A stretch of DNA of 57,299 nucleotides from Burkholderiales bacterium (GCA_019510465.1 JAEKKH010000146.1:1-57299), one strand, 5' to 3'; positions 1-14,350 are shown, numbered from the stretch's first letter. The notes: generated by a model not told the origin, from the letters alone. Translations and numbers: made by a program.

Positions 1-1
1 G

Positions 2-2143
<2,142 letters not shown>

Positions 2144-2154
2144 CCGCGACTTCC

Positions 2155-4287
2155 ATGAGCGCGCTCGCGCCGCCGTCCAGCCTGTTCGGCGGACTGGACG
2201 ACCCGGCCGATCGCACCGACATCCTGGTGGTCGACGACCTGCCGGAGAAGCTGCTCGTGTTCGAGACGGTGCTCGGCGAGCTGAACCAGAACATCGTCTT
2301 CGCGCGCTCGGGCTCCGACGCGCTGCGCCAGATCCTGCGGCGCGACTTCGCCGTCATCCTGCTGGACGTCAACATGCCGGACATGGACGGCTTCGAGACG
2401 GCCGCGCTGATCCGCCGCTACAAGCGCGCGTCGCACACGCCCATCATCTTCATCACCTCGTATGCCGACGAGATGCAGACGGCCAAGGGCTACTCGCTCG
2501 GCGCGGTCGACTACATCCCGTCGCCGGTGGTGCCCGAGGTGCTGCGCTCCAAGGTTCGCGTGTTCGTGGAGCTGCACATCCTGCAGCGCCGCATCGCGCG
2601 CCAGGCCGAGGAGCGCGTGGCGCTCGCGGCGTCGGAGGCCGCACTGCGCCTGGCCGAGGAATCGACCAAGCGGTCGAGCCTGCTGGCCGGGCTGAGCCAC
2701 GCGCTGAGCGGGGTGCTCGACCCGCGCGAGGGCATGCACGCGCTGCTCGCCCATGTGGCGCCGGCGCTGGCGCCCAATGCCACGGTGGCGCTCGTCGACG
2801 AGCGCGGCGTCGTCACGCACGCGGCCACGCGCACCAGCCTGTTCGAGGATGACGCCGGAAGCGTCGAGATCATCCCGCCGGCGGCGTTGCCGAGCGCGCA
2901 TTTCGCGCTGCTGCGCCAGGCGCTCGATCGGCCCGCGGGGGCCATCGAGCAGGCCTCGCCCTTCGTCGATGGCGCGCTGCAGATGCTGCCGCTGGTGCAC
3001 GGCGACCGCTTCCTCGGCGCGCTGTGGATCGACGGCGAACTGACGCCCATGAGCGCGGCGCTGCTCGACGAGGTCGCGGCGCGCGCCGCGATCGCGTTCG
3101 CCACGGCCAGCCTGTACAACGCGCTGCAGGTCGAGATCGCCGAACGGCGCCAGGCCGAGGCGCGGCTGGAGGAGGCCGCCCGGCGCAAGGACGAGTTCCT
3201 GGCGATGCTCGCGCACGAGCTTCGCAACCCGCTCGCGCCGATCCGCAACGCGGTCGAACTGATCCGCCTGGCCGCCCCCACCGAGACCAAGGTGCGCTGG
3301 GCCGCCGACGTCACCGACCGGCAGGTGCGCCAGCTGACGCGCCTGGTCGACGAACTGCTGGACGTCGCGCGCATCAGCCAGGGCAAGGTGGTGCTGCAGG
3401 CGCAGTGCCTGGACCTCGTGACGCTGGTCTCCCAGAGCATCGACACGCAGCGCGACGCGATTCACAAGCGCCACCAGACGCTCACGCTGTCGCTGCCGGC
3501 GAGGCCGATCAACCTCAATGGCGACGCCACGCGTCTCGCGCAAGTGGTCAACAACCTGCTGTCCAACGCGATCAAGTACACGCCCGAGGGCGGCGCGATC
3601 TCGGTGACGGTGGCCCACGAGAGCGGCCACGGCGGCGAATTCGCGTTGCTGGAGGTGCGCGACAACGGCATCGGCATCGACGCCGACCTGCTGCCGCACG
3701 TGTTCGAGCTGTTCGAGCAGGGCAAGCGAGCGCTCGATCGCACCCAGGGCGGCCTGGGCGTGGGCCTGACGCTGGTGCAGCGCCTGGTGCAGCTGCACGG
3801 CGGCGAGGTGGTGGCCAGCAGCGCCGGCCCGGGGCAGGGTTCGCAGTTCCGCGTGCTGCTGCCATGCCTGGGCGAGGACGACGACTCCGTGCTGCCGGAG
3901 CAGGAGGGCGGCCAGCTGCCGGCCGCCGCGGTGCCGCGCCGCATCCTGGTCGTGGACGACAACATCGACGTCGTCGAGACCACGACGATGCTGTTGTCGC
4001 TGTCGGGCCACCAGGTGCGCAGCGCCAAGGACGGCCTGCAGGCGCTGCACGTGGCCTCCGAGTTCCGGCCCGACGTCGTGCTGCTGGACATCGGCCTGCC
4101 GCTGATGGACGGCTACGAGGTGGCGCGCCGCCTGCGCCAGACGCCGCAGACGGCCGGCGCGCTGCTGATCGCGCTGACCGGCTACGGCCAGCAGGGCGAC
4201 CGCCAGCGCGGCAAGGACGCGGGCTTCGACGGCCACATGCTCAAGCCGGTCGACCCGCACGCGCTGGCGCGCATGATCGAGCGCTGA
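2155..4287 (+). CDS. Hybrid response regulator/histidine kinase (REC-GAF-HisKA-HATPase-REC)
   Basis: ATG at 2155 just after the upstream stop; LVVDDLPEKLLVFETVL, MLAHELRNPLAPIRNAVELI, RILVVDDNIDVVETTTMLL. Confidence 0.92.
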   Translation: MSALAPPSSLFGGLDDPADRTDILVVDDLPEKLLVFETVLGELNQNIVFARSGSDALRQILRRDFAVILLDVNMPDMDGFETAALIRRYKRASHTPIIFITSYADEMQTAKGYSLGAVDYIPSPVVPEVLRSKVRVFVELHILQRRIARQAEERVALAASEAALRLAEESTKRSSLLAGLSHALSGVLDPREGMHALLAHVAPALAPNATVALVDERGVVTHAATRTSLFEDDAGSVEIIPPAALPSAHFALLRQALDRPAGAIEQASPFVDGALQMLPLVHGDRFLGALWIDGELTPMSAALLDEVAARAAIAFATASLYNALQVEIAERRQAEARLEEAARRKDEFLAMLAHELRNPLAPIRNAVELIRLAAPTETKVRWAADVTDRQVRQLTRLVDELLDVARISQGKVVLQAQCLDLVTLVSQSIDTQRDAIHKRHQTLTLSLPARPINLNGDATRLAQVVNNLLSNAIKYTPEGGAISVTVAHESGHGGEFALLEVRDNGIGIDADLLPHVFELFEQGKRALDRTQGGLGVGLTLVQRLVQLHGGEVVASSAGPGQGSQFRVLLPCLGEDDDSVLPEQEGGQLPAAAVPRRILVVDDNIDVVETTTMLLSLSGHQVRSAKDGLQALHVASEFRPDVVLLDIGLPLMDGYEVARRLRQTPQTAGALLIALTGYGQQGDRQRGKDAGFDGHMLKPVDPHALARMIER

Positions 4288-4327
4288 GCGGGCGCGGCGT
4301 GCCTTTCGTTTCCCGGCGGGCGGACGC

Positions 4328-4768
4328 TCAGGCGGCGTAGCTGGTGCGCGGGAAGCTCGCCACCGCGCGGGCGGCGGTGCCCGGGGACCCATCGCGGCGC
4401 AGTGCCGACGGCGGGGCGAGCACGCGGTCCAGGCGGGCCAGCAGCGTCGGCACGCGCAGCGGCTTGTGCCAGACGTCGCAGAACGTCGTGCCCGCCGGCA
4501 TGAATTCAGGCTCGGCGGTGACGGCGATGGCGGGGATGTCCTCCCAGCCGGGCACTTGTCGCATCTTCGCCAGCAGTTCGGTGCCGTGGCAGTCGGGCAG
4601 GCGCAGGTCCAGCAGCAGGAGCGCCGGCTTGAGGTGCTTCGTGGCCGTCATGGCCGATTCGCCGTCGACGGCCACCACCAGTTCGAGTTCAGGCCGCAGC
4701 TCGAACACCGTCTGCATGAGCAGCACGTTGACGGGATGATCCTCGACGTACAGCACCGTTTCTCGCAT
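4328..4768 (-). CDS. Stand-alone response regulator receiver-domain protein
   Basis: MRETVLYVEDHPVNVLLMQTVFELRPELELVVAVDGESAM...LLLLDLRLPDCHG...KPLR; internal start chosen within the longer ORF. Confidence 0.85.
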   Translation of the reverse strand: MRETVLYVEDHPVNVLLMQTVFELRPELELVVAVDGESAMTATKHLKPALLLLDLRLPDCHGTELLAKMRQVPGWEDIPAIAVTAEPEFMPAGTTFCDVWHKPLRVPTLLARLDRVLAPPSALRRDGSPGTAARAVASFPRTSYAA

Positions 4769-4984
4769 GGCGTTCCCCTGATGTTGGCTGGCTTCGCCAG
4801 TCTCGTTCACCCCTTCCCGATCTGTCGACCGGGCAAGCGGCGTGCCCGCGGCCTTGCAGCCTTTCACGCCCCAGGGCGGCGCGCGCCGGAACGAACGTCG
4901 GCAACTCTTGCGCGGCGGTGGCCGCGGTATGGCGCTTGCCTGTAACAGGCATCGGGCGAACGCCCGCAACGAGCAAGGACCATC

Positions 4985-5194
4985 ATGACTTCGCATCGAA
5001 CCGGCAGCCTGGTCGCCACCGTCGCCATCGCCTCCAGTCTGGCCGCCTGCGCCGGCATGACGCCGCGCGAGCACAGCACCGCCGTGGGCGCGGGCATCGG
5101 CGCCGCCGCGGGCGCCGTGCTGACCGGCACCCCGGGCGGCACGGCCACGGGCGCCGCGGTGGGCGGCGTGATCGGCAACCAGGTCAAGCGCTGA
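4985..5194 (+). CDS. Small glycine-zipper lipoprotein-like protein (OsmB/YMGG-like)
   Basis: 69 aa, signal peptide with Cys (SLAACAG), GAGIGAAAGAVLTGTPGGTATGAAVGGVIGN glycine zipper. Confidence 0.75.
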   Translation: MTSHRTGSLVATVAIASSLAACAGMTPREHSTAVGAGIGAAAGAVLTGTPGGTATGAAVGGVIGNQVKR

Positions 5195-5235
5195 TCTGCC
5201 CCAGACCCGGAAGCGGAAACGCCGACGGAAACGGA

Positions 5236-5260
5236 AACGGCACCCGAGGGTGCCGTTCTT
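5236..5260 (+). terminator. Rho-independent terminator-like hairpin
   Basis: AACGGCACCC-GA-GGGTGCCGTT perfect 10-bp stem followed by CTT, 41 bp downstream of the 4985-5194 CDS. Confidence 0.7.
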
Positions 5261-5284
5261 CATGGCCGGATGGCGCGCGCCACC

Positions 5285-6730
<1,446 letters not shown>

Positions 6731-7001
6731 GGTAGTTCGGTGTCTTGCAGGTCGTTCGGCTTGGCGGAGGGAACAAGCGGGCCTCCACACCGCGAGGTCG
6801 CGCCGGGCGTCGGCATCCCTCACGGGGAATGCTCGCGCCGAGTCAGGACCGATTCTGCCGATGGGAGGCCGGGAAGCGTGTAAGACGATAGCTCGACTGC
6901 TGGGGGGTCTGCACCTACGGTCCGTGGGGTTGCTCTGCGGGAACGGCGTTTGCTGAACGGCACGCCGTCGCGGGCGTCATGGTCGTCGAGGATTCGCTTA
7001 C

Positions 7002-7274
7002 ATGGTTCACATCGTCATCTGGCTGGTCGTTGGCGCGGTCATCGGCCTGGTCGCAGGCTCGCTGATGCGGGACAACGATGATCAGAGCGTGTTCGTCAAC
7101 GTGATCGTCGGCGTGGTGGGCGCGCTCCTCGCGGGCTGGATCGTGGCGCCGTATTTCGGGCTGCATGCCGGCGACCCGAAGGTCCTCGATTTCGGCGCGC
7201 TGTCGGTGGCGCTGGTGGGCGCGATCATCGCGCTGGCGCTGCTGAGCGTGTTTCGGAGCCGGCGCCGGCGCTAG
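7002..7274 (+). CDS. GlsB/YeaQ/YmgE (transglycosylase-associated) family membrane protein
   Basis: 90 aa, three hydrophobic segments, WLVVGAVIGLVAGSLM ... VNVIVGVVGALLAGWI. Confidence 0.8.
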   Translation: MVHIVIWLVVGAVIGLVAGSLMRDNDDQSVFVNVIVGVVGALLAGWIVAPYFGLHAGDPKVLDFGALSVALVGAIIALALLSVFRSRRRR

Positions 7275-7342
7275 CGGCGCGACCGTCCGTGGCATGGCGG
7301 TTGCCGAACCGGGCCGTCGCAACAGCTTTCCGGGAGATCCAC

Positions 7343-7702
7343 ATGCCCGCACCTTCCATCCGACACGCCGCCGATCCGCTGGACGACATCGACCGCGACA
7401 ACGGCGGCGCCGACACGGTCATGGCACGGCGGGATCGCGCCGACCTGCCCGGCGCGCGCGCCGACCGGCCCCCTCCCGGCCAGGGCGAGATCTACACCGA
7501 TGCGGCGCGCGAGCTCTCGCGCGAGTCGGTGGCCCCCCGCCAGGAGGCGCTCGACGCCGATCGCGAGGCCCAGCGCGTCGCCGACGGCGAAGCCGACATC
7601 GAGCTGGCCGGCGAGGGGCTGGGCACCGACGTCGCCCACGGTCCGGACGACGACGACACGATCGACGAGACCGAGCGTGCCGGCGACGATTCGATCCGCT
7701 GA
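7343..7702 (+). CDS. Hypothetical highly acidic protein
   Basis: ATG 7343 in the 7289-7702 ORF; D/E/R-rich 119 aa; preceded by purine-rich GGGAGAT. Confidence 0.5.
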   Translation: MPAPSIRHAADPLDDIDRDNGGADTVMARRDRADLPGARADRPPPGQGEIYTDAARELSRESVAPRQEALDADREAQRVADGEADIELAGEGLGTDVAHGPDDDDTIDETERAGDDSIR

Positions 7703-7800
7703 CGGGCCGAGGTCCCGCGCGAGGCACGGGGGCCCTCCCTCCCGCTGGCTCGGGGACGATGCCCAGCGACCACGGCCTGCGCCCGCAGGCCTGGCCGCCT

Positions 7801-9135
7801 TCACGTCCGGGCCGTGAACGCCATGCCGGCCACGCAGGCGGCCATCACCGCCGTCGTGAGCCAGCCCATGGCGCGCAGGCCGCCCGAGATCGCGAAGCGT
7901 CCCATGGCCTTCTGCCTGGCCGCGACCAGCATCACCGCCGCCAGCATCGGTACGGCGATCACCCCGTTGATCACGGCCGTCCAGAACAACGCCTTGATCG
8001 GGTTGACATGGACGAAGTTCATCGCGGTGCCGGCCAGCGTGGCGACGGCGATGACCGCGTAGAAGCGCCGCGCCCGCCCGGGCCGGCTCTCCAGGCTGCT
8101 TTTCCACTGCATCGTCTCGCCCACGGCGTAGGCCGCGCTGCCCGCGAGCACCGGCACCGCGAGCAGGCCGGTGCCGACCATGCCCATCGCGAACAGCGCG
8201 AACGCGAACTCGCCGGCCACGGGCTTGAGCGCCTGCGCGGTCTGGGCCGCGCTCTGGATGTCGTGGACGCCGTGGGCGTGCAACGTGGTGGCCGTGGTCA
8301 GCACGATGAAGAAGCCGACGAGGTTGGACGCGCCCATGCCGACCCAGGTATCGATGCCGATGCGGTGCAGCTGCTCGCTGGCCTGCTGCGGCGCGTCGCG
8401 CAGGGCACGCTCCCCGGTACAGGCGCCGAGCTCCTCGACCTCCTGCGAGGCCTGCCAGAAGAACATGTAGGGGCTGATCGTGGTGCCGAAGATGGCGACG
8501 ATGGCCGTCGCATACTCCCCGCTGAACGACAGCGGCGGCAGGAAGGTGTCGTGGGCGACGCGGCCCCAGGGCACGTCGACGACGAAGGCCGTCGCGACAT
8601 AGGCCAGCAGCGCGATCGTCAGCCACTTCAGGAGCTTGACGTAGCGGTGGTACGGCACCATCACCTCGAGCACGACCGACAGCACGCCGAAGCCGACCGT
8701 GTACCAGGCCGGGTGACCGGGCAGCAGCAGGTGGATGGCTTCTCCCATCGCGCCCAGGTCGGCGCCGATGTTGACGGTGTTGGCGACCAGCAGCAGCAGC
8801 ACGAGCGGCCAGAGCGCCCAGGGCGGGAAGTGCTCTCGCAGGTTGCCGGCCAGGCCCTTGCCCGTGACGCGCCCGATGCGCGCGCACACCAGCTGCGCGG
8901 CCGCCATCAGCGGGTAGGAGAACAGCATCGTCCACAGCATCCCGAAGCCGAACTGCGCGCCGACCTGCGAGTAGGTGCCGATGCCGCTGGGGTCGTCGTC
9001 GGATGCGCCGGTCAGCAGGCCCGGGCCGACCAGGGCGGCCAGGCCCTTGTTCCTGCCTGAGGAGCCGGACGCTTGCCCTGGACGCTTGGTCGATTCGGCC
9101 TGGGCGGAGGTGGGCGGCATGCCGCGGCCGGGCAA
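7801..9135 (-). CDS. NRAMP-family divalent metal cation transporter
   Basis: LVGPGLLTGASDDDPSGIGTYSQVGAQFG (NRAMP DPSGI motif), multiple TM segments; exact start uncertain. Confidence 0.88.
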   Translation of the reverse strand: MPGRGMPPTSAQAESTKRPGQASGSSGRNKGLAALVGPGLLTGASDDDPSGIGTYSQVGAQFGFGMLWTMLFSYPLMAAAQLVCARIGRVTGKGLAGNLREHFPPWALWPLVLLLLVANTVNIGADLGAMGEAIHLLLPGHPAWYTVGFGVLSVVLEVMVPYHRYVKLLKWLTIALLAYVATAFVVDVPWGRVAHDTFLPPLSFSGEYATAIVAIFGTTISPYMFFWQASQEVEELGACTGERALRDAPQQASEQLHRIGIDTWVGMGASNLVGFFIVLTTATTLHAHGVHDIQSAAQTAQALKPVAGEFAFALFAMGMVGTGLLAVPVLAGSAAYAVGETMQWKSSLESRPGRARRFYAVIAVATLAGTAMNFVHVNPIKALFWTAVINGVIAVPMLAAVMLVAARQKAMGRFAISGGLRAMGWLTTAVMAACVAGMAFTART

Positions 9136-9166
9136 TGGCCGTGCCGGACGTCGCCGACGCCCGCGG

Positions 9167-10264
9167 TCAGCCGTCGCAGCCGCGCTCGCCGGCGTCGTCG
9201 CGCGCCGCGGACAGCGCGCGCAGGAAGGCCACGATGTCGCCGCGTTCGCCAGCCGTCAATGATGGCGCCGGGCGGTCCGGGTCGGCGGCGTGCGGCCGCA
9301 CCGCGTCGCACAGGCGGTCGGCGCTGCCGTCGTGCAGGTAGGGCGCGGTGGCGGCGACATCGCGCAGGCCGGGCGTGCGCAACGCGTTGGCCGGGCCGCC
9401 GGGGTGGGCGTCGTCCGGGATGCCGGGGGCGGCCGGCGAGCGCAGCAGCGACACGTGCGTCGCGTCGTCGCTGAACGCCGCGCCGGCGTGGCAGGCGGCG
9501 CATCCGGCGCGTCCCGCGAACAGGCGCAGTCCGCGCACGGCGGCGGCGGGGAAGGCGGGGGTCGGCGTCGCGCCGCCGGTGGCGACGAGCCGGTCGCGCC
9601 AATCGTCGAAGGGCGTGCGCGGGCTGGCCAGCGTCTCGACGTAGGCGGCCAGCGCGAGGCCGACGTCGCGGCGGACGCAGGCATCGTCGGGGCCGGGCGC
9701 CGCGCCGAACACGCGGGCATAGCGCGCCGACGTCGCCGCGTCGGCGCGCACGAAGGCGGCGAGCTGCGCGGGCGTCGCGGGCATCTCGCGGGGGTCGTCC
9801 AGCGGACGCAGGCTCTGCGCGCCGAGGTCGTCGCGCGCGCCGTCCCAGCCGTAGTGGCGGTGCGTGGCCACATCGAGCAGGCTGGGCGTGTTGCGCGCGC
9901 CCGCCGCGACGCCCTGCGCCACGGCGCGCCCGTCGGCGAAGTGGCGCCAGGGCTCGTGGCAGCTGGCGCAGCGCAGCCCGGTGGGCGACAGGCGGGCGCT
10001 GTGGAACAAGGCCTCGCCCAACGCGACGCCGTCCGGCCGGCCCGAGGCCGGATTGCGCGCGTCGTGCGGCGGCTCCGGCGGCCAGGGCCCCAGCGCCAGG
10101 ATGGCCGCGCGCTCGCCCGGCGCCAGCAGCGCGCCGTCGGCCGCCGACACCGGGCGGCCGCAGGCGAGCGCGAGCAGCACGAGCCCGCCCGCGCCGGCCA
10201 GCAGCGCGCCGGCGGCCGCAGCAAGGGCGCGGCGCAGGCTACCTGGTGCCGACCGTCTGCGCAT
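9167..10264 (-). CDS. Di-heme cytochrome c peroxidase / MauG-family protein
   Basis: Two CxxCH motifs (CASCH, CAACH), N-terminal hydrophobic segment, LRTPGLRDVAATAPYLHDGS. Confidence 0.88.
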   Translation of the reverse strand: MRRRSAPGSLRRALAAAAGALLAGAGGLVLLALACGRPVSAADGALLAPGERAAILALGPWPPEPPHDARNPASGRPDGVALGEALFHSARLSPTGLRCASCHEPWRHFADGRAVAQGVAAGARNTPSLLDVATHRHYGWDGARDDLGAQSLRPLDDPREMPATPAQLAAFVRADAATSARYARVFGAAPGPDDACVRRDVGLALAAYVETLASPRTPFDDWRDRLVATGGATPTPAFPAAAVRGLRLFAGRAGCAACHAGAAFSDDATHVSLLRSPAAPGIPDDAHPGGPANALRTPGLRDVAATAPYLHDGSADRLCDAVRPHAADPDRPAPSLTAGERGDIVAFLRALSAARDDAGERGCDG

Positions 10265-10793
10265 GCGCGGACTTCCAGCTCGCGACGGCGTGCTTGAGCT
10301 TGGTGTACTCGTCGCACGGCGTGAAGCACAGCTTGTCCAGTGCCTTCAGGTGTTCCTCGGCCTGCGCGATGTTGCCGGTCATCAGGTAGGCCTCGCCCAT
10401 GTACTCGTGCGCGCCGCGGTGCTTCGGGTCGATCGCCAGCGCCTTGTCGTAGTGCAGGAACGCGGCGTCGAGGTTGCCGGACTTGCGGTAGGCGTAGCCC
10501 AGCCAGTTCTGCGCGTCGGCGTCGCCCGCGTGCTCGGGGCTGCTCGCGACATAGGATTCGAGCAGCTGGATGGCCTGCGGATAGTGGTCGCCCTGGATGG
10601 CGTCGACCGCCTGGCTGTACTGCGGATCGACGGCCGACGGCTTGCCGCCCGGCAGCGTGGTCATGCCGCCGCCGCCCCCGCCTCCACCTCCACCTCCGCC
10701 GCCCCCGCCGCCGCCGGAGGCGAGGGCGGGCAGTGCCGTGCACGCGGCGAGCATGGCGGCGAGAGACAGGCGGATGAGCGGATGCGGGGTCAT
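10239..10793 (-). CDS. TPR-repeat exported protein with an N-terminal polyglycine tract
   Basis: ATG at 10793; signal peptide, 17 consecutive Gly, TPR-like NWLGYAYRKSGNLDAAFLHYDKALAIDPKHRGAHEYMGEAYL. Confidence 0.82.
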   Translation of the reverse strand: MTPHPLIRLSLAAMLAACTALPALASGGGGGGGGGGGGGGGGGMTTLPGGKPSAVDPQYSQAVDAIQGDHYPQAIQLLESYVASSPEHAGDADAQNWLGYAYRKSGNLDAAFLHYDKALAIDPKHRGAHEYMGEAYLMTGNIAQAEEHLKALDKLCFTPCDEYTKLKHAVASWKSAHAQTVGTR

Positions 10794-10968
10794 GGCAGAT
10801 TTCCTCGAAGGTTGGATGTGATGTCGTCCGCCGGTGGATGCCCGCCCGGCGTGGGAAGGTTCACGGCAACGTCGCGCGCTCGCGGGCATCTCCCTCGTCC
10901 TGGGTGGCGACCGCACCCGCGGCGGGCCTTATCGGCGCTATCCTGCGTCCACAACTCCCGCCCGATGG

Positions 10969-13900
10969 ATGGACCCCGCCCACCCCCTCGACGACACGCG
11001 CCGCCTCGACCTGCTTCGGCAGCTGGGCCTGCTGTCCGCCGAGCCGGATCCGGCGCTCGATCGCCTGTGTCGCATCGCGGCGACCGCCACGGCCGCCGAC
11101 ATCGCGATGATCACCTTCATCGTGGGCGAACGCCAGGTCATCCGCTCGCGCGCCGGCACCGGGGCCACCGTCGTCCCGGCGAGCGCGAGCCCGTGGCCGT
11201 GGGCCCTGGACGGCGAGGCCCTGGTGGAGATCGGCGATGCGCTGACCGACCCGCGCTGCACCGGCGACGCGCACGTGCATGGTCCCGCCGCGATCCGCGC
11301 CTGCGCCGCCATGCCGGTCGCCTTCGACGGCGTGGTGCTGGGCGCCGTGTGCGTGCAGCACAGGCGGGCGGGCCGCTTGAGCGACGAGCAGCGCAGCACG
11401 CTGGTCGACCTGGGGGGCATGGTGGAGAGCCTGCTGCGCTCGCGCCACGAGCAGCTGCTGCTGGACGAGCAACGGCGCTACGCGATCGACCTGGCCGCCG
11501 TGCTGGGCGAATCCGAGGCGATGCTGTCCCAGGCGCAGCGGCTGGCCCGGCTGGGCAGCTGGGATGTCGACGTCCCCACCGGCCTGACGGCCTGGTCGCC
11601 CGCGCTGTACGACCTGTTCGGCCGCGACGAGGCGCTCGGCCCGATCACGGCCGACGAGTTCCGCGATCGCATGCCGCCGGAGGATCGCCCGGCCTTCGTC
11701 GCCGCGGTCGAACGCGCCTTCCATCGCTTCGAGAAGACCCAGGTCGAATTCCGTTTCCCGCAGGCCGACGGCCAGGTGCGCTGGATCAGCGCCGTCAGCG
11801 AGCCGGTGCATGACGCCGGCGGCCGGCCGCTGCGACTGCGCGGCACGCTGCAGGACGTCACCGAGCGCCGGCTCAGCGAGCGCCGCGCGCGCGAGAGCGC
11901 GGAGCGCGACCGGCTGCTGTGGCAGACGTCCGCGGACGTGGTCGTGATGGTGGGCGAGGACAACCTGATCCGCTTCTGCAATCCGGCCATCGAACCGGTG
12001 CTGGGCTGGCGGCCGGACGAGGTCGTGGGCCAACCGCTGACGATGCTGCAGCCGCAGCACCTGCGCGAGGCGCACCGCCAGGGCTTCGCGCGCTACCTGG
12101 CCAGCGGGCAGCGGCGGCTCGACTGGCGCGCCGTCGAGATCGCCGGCCTGCACCGCGACGGCCGCGAGATCCCGATCGAGATCTCGTTCAGCGACATGCA
12201 GATGGACGGCCAGCGCATCTTCGGCGCGTTCATGCGCGACGTCTCGCAGCGCGTGCAGCAGCAGCAGGCCCTGCAGCGCAGCGAGGAGCGCTACCGGCGC
12301 ATCGTGCAGACCGCGGAGGAGGGCATCTGGATGGTGGCGTCCGACGCCACCACCACCTTCGTCAACCCGAAGATGGCGCGCATGCTGGGCTACGAGGCGG
12401 CCGAGATGCTGGGCCGCTCGCTGTACGACTTCATGGACGACCGCGCCGGCGACGAGGCGCGCGAGAACATGCGTCGGCGCGCGCAGGGCATCGCCGAGCA
12501 GCACGACTTCCGGCTGCGCCGCAAGGACGGCAGCGACCTGTGGACGGCCATGAGCACCAGTCCCATCGTCGACGCCGACGGCCGTCACGCCGGCGCGCTG
12601 GCGATGGTCACCGACATCACCGAACGCCGGCGCGCCGAGGCCGCCCTGCGCCAGAGCGAGGAACGCTTCCGGTCGCTGACGGTGTTGTCGTCCGACTGGT
12701 ACTGGGAGCAGGACGAGCAGTTCCGCATGACGCAGGTCGTCGGCGGGCGCGCGTTCGACGACAACGCCGGCCTGCGCCGCATGATCGGCCTGCGGCCGTG
12801 GGAGGCGGGTAGCGCAGGCATGGAGGCGGCCGACTGGGAGCGCCACCGCCGCCAGCTGGAGGCGCACGAGCCGTTCCGCGACTTCGAGATCACGCACGAG
12901 GGCGCCGGCGGCACGCGCTACACGGTCAGCGTCAGTGGCGAGCCGGTGTTCGATGCGGCCGGGCACTTCACGGGCTACCGCGGGGTCGGGCGCGACATCA
13001 CCGAGCAGCGGCGCAGCCAGGTGCTGCGGCTGGAGCTGGAGGCGCAGTTGCGCGAGTCGCAGAAGATGGAGGCCATCGGCGTGCTGGCGGGCGGCATCGC
13101 GCACGACTTCAACAACGTGCTGGCCGGCATCCTGGGCAACACGCTGCTGGCCCTGCAGGATCTTCCGTCCGGGCATCCCGCCGGGCTCAGCCTGGAGCAG
13201 ATCCGCAAGGCCGGCCTGCGCGGCCGCGGGCTGGTGCAGCAGATCCTGGCGTTCGCGCGCCGCCAGCCGCGCGAGATGTCCAGCTGCGAGCTGCGCCCCC
13301 TGGTCGAGGAATGCATCGGCCTGCTGCGCTCCACGCTGCCGGCCGGGGTGACCCTGGACGTGTCGATGACCGAGCAGCGCCTGTTCGCCATGGCCGACGC
13401 CACGCAGATCGAGCAGGTGCTGATGAACCTGTGCACCAACGCCTGGCACTCGCTGGGTGGCAAGCCGGGCCGCGTGGCGGTGGCGCTGGCGGGCGTGGAA
13501 CTCGATGGCGCGGCCGCGCGGCACCTGGGCGCCGGCCTGGCGCCGGGCGCCTACGCGCGCATCGCCGTCGAGGACAACGGCCGCGGCATGGACGCGCTGA
13601 CGCGCGCACGCATCTTCGAGCCGTTCTTCACCACCAAGCCGGTGGGCGAAGGCACCGGCCTGGGCCTGGCGGTGGCGCACGGCATCGTCACGGCGCATGG
13701 CGGCGTGATCCGCGTGCAGACGGCGCCGGAGCGGGGCAGCACCTTCGAGATCTACCTGCCGCGCTCGGCCGAGACGGGGCCCGGCGATCGCCCGCAGGCG
13801 CTGGCCACCGCGCCGCGCGGCCACGGCGAGCGGGTGCTCTACATCGACGACGACGAGGTGATGGTGGTGATGGTCCAGCGGCTGCTCGAGCGGCTCGGCT

Positions 13901-14232
13901 ACCACGTCACGTGCCTGCATGACCCGGCGCGCGCGATCGAGCTGGTGCGCGCGGCGCCGCGCGACATCGACATCGTCGTCAGCGACCTCAACATGCCCGA
14001 GCTGTCCGGCCTGGACGTCGCCCGCGCGCTCCAGGGCATCCGCCCCGGACTGCCGGTGGTCATCAGCTCCGGCAACCTGCCCGACCAGCTGCAGGGCGAG
14101 GCGCGCGAAGCCGGCGTGCGCGCGCTGGTGCACAAGCAGTACACGCTGGAGGAACTCGGCGGCGTCATTCACTGGGTCCTGGCCGGCGGCCAGCGGCTCG
14201 GGCACGAGCCGCTGTTGATGGCCGCGCGCTAG
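10969..14232 (+). CDS. GAF/multi-PAS hybrid sensor histidine kinase with C-terminal REC
   Basis: [25 protein letters not shown] start; repeated PAS/PAC ([20 protein letters not shown]); [30 protein letters not shown]. Confidence 0.92.
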   Translation: MDPAHPLDDTRRLDLLRQLGLLSAEPDPALDRLCRIAATATAADIAMITFIVGERQVIRSRAGTGATVVPASASPWPWALDGEALVEIGDALTDPRCTGDAHVHGPAAIRACAAMPVAFDGVVLGAVCVQHRRAGRLSDEQRSTLVDLGGMVESLLRSRHEQLLLDEQRRYAIDLAAVLGESEAMLSQAQRLARLGSWDVDVPTGLTAWSPALYDLFGRDEALGPITADEFRDRMPPEDRPAFVAAVERAFHRFEKTQVEFRFPQADGQVRWISAVSEPVHDAGGRPLRLRGTLQDVTERRLSERRARESAERDRLLWQTSADVVVMVGEDNLIRFCNPAIEPVLGWRPDEVVGQPLTMLQPQHLREAHRQGFARYLASGQRRLDWRAVEIAGLHRDGREIPIEISFSDMQMDGQRIFGAFMRDVSQRVQQQQALQRSEERYRRIVQTAEEGIWMVASDATTTFVNPKMARMLGYEAAEMLGRSLYDFMDDRAGDEARENMRRRAQGIAEQHDFRLRRKDGSDLWTAMSTSPIVDADGRHAGALAMVTDITERRRAEAALRQSEERFRSLTVLSSDWYWEQDEQFRMTQVVGGRAFDDNAGLRRMIGLRPWEAGSAGMEAADWERHRRQLEAHEPFRDFEITHEGAGGTRYTVSVSGEPVFDAAGHFTGYRGVGRDITEQRRSQVLRLELEAQLRESQKMEAIGVLAGGIAHDFNNVLAGILGNTLLALQDLPSGHPAGLSLEQIRKAGLRGRGLVQQILAFARRQPREMSSCELRPLVEECIGLLRSTLPAGVTLDVSMTEQRLFAMADATQIEQVLMNLCTNAWHSLGGKPGRVAVALAGVELDGAAARHLGAGLAPGAYARIAVEDNGRGMDALTRARIFEPFFTTKPVGEGTGLGLAVAHGIVTAHGGVIRVQTAPERGSTFEIYLPRSAETGPGDRPQALATAPRGHGERVLYIDDDEVMVVMVQRLLERLGYHVTCLHDPARAIELVRAAPRDIDIVVSDLNMPELSGLDVARALQGIRPGLPVVISSGNLPDQLQGEAREAGVRALVHKQYTLEELGGVIHWVLAGGQRLGHEPLLMAAR

Positions 14233-14350
14233 CAGCGAACCGTCGACAGCTGGCGCGCGTCGCGCGGGGCGGCTGCTAGGCCGCGCTCGCATGACGGCTT
14301 TCGAGGTCTGGGTACATTGCCTGCTGCCCACAGACTTTCGAGGAGTCCCC

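Noticed and set aside
2515-2550. REC domain in the 2155-4287 protein with SP instead of KP (YIPSPVVPEVLRSKV)
   Set aside because: From memory, S(or A)PVVPEVLR is the usual form in this REC-GAF-HK family, so probably not a local inactivation.
5205-5240. GGAAAC-type short repeats (cggaagcggaaacgccgacggaaacggaaacgg) as a repeat array
   Set aside because: Too short and irregular; lies directly before a terminator hairpin and is likely incidental.
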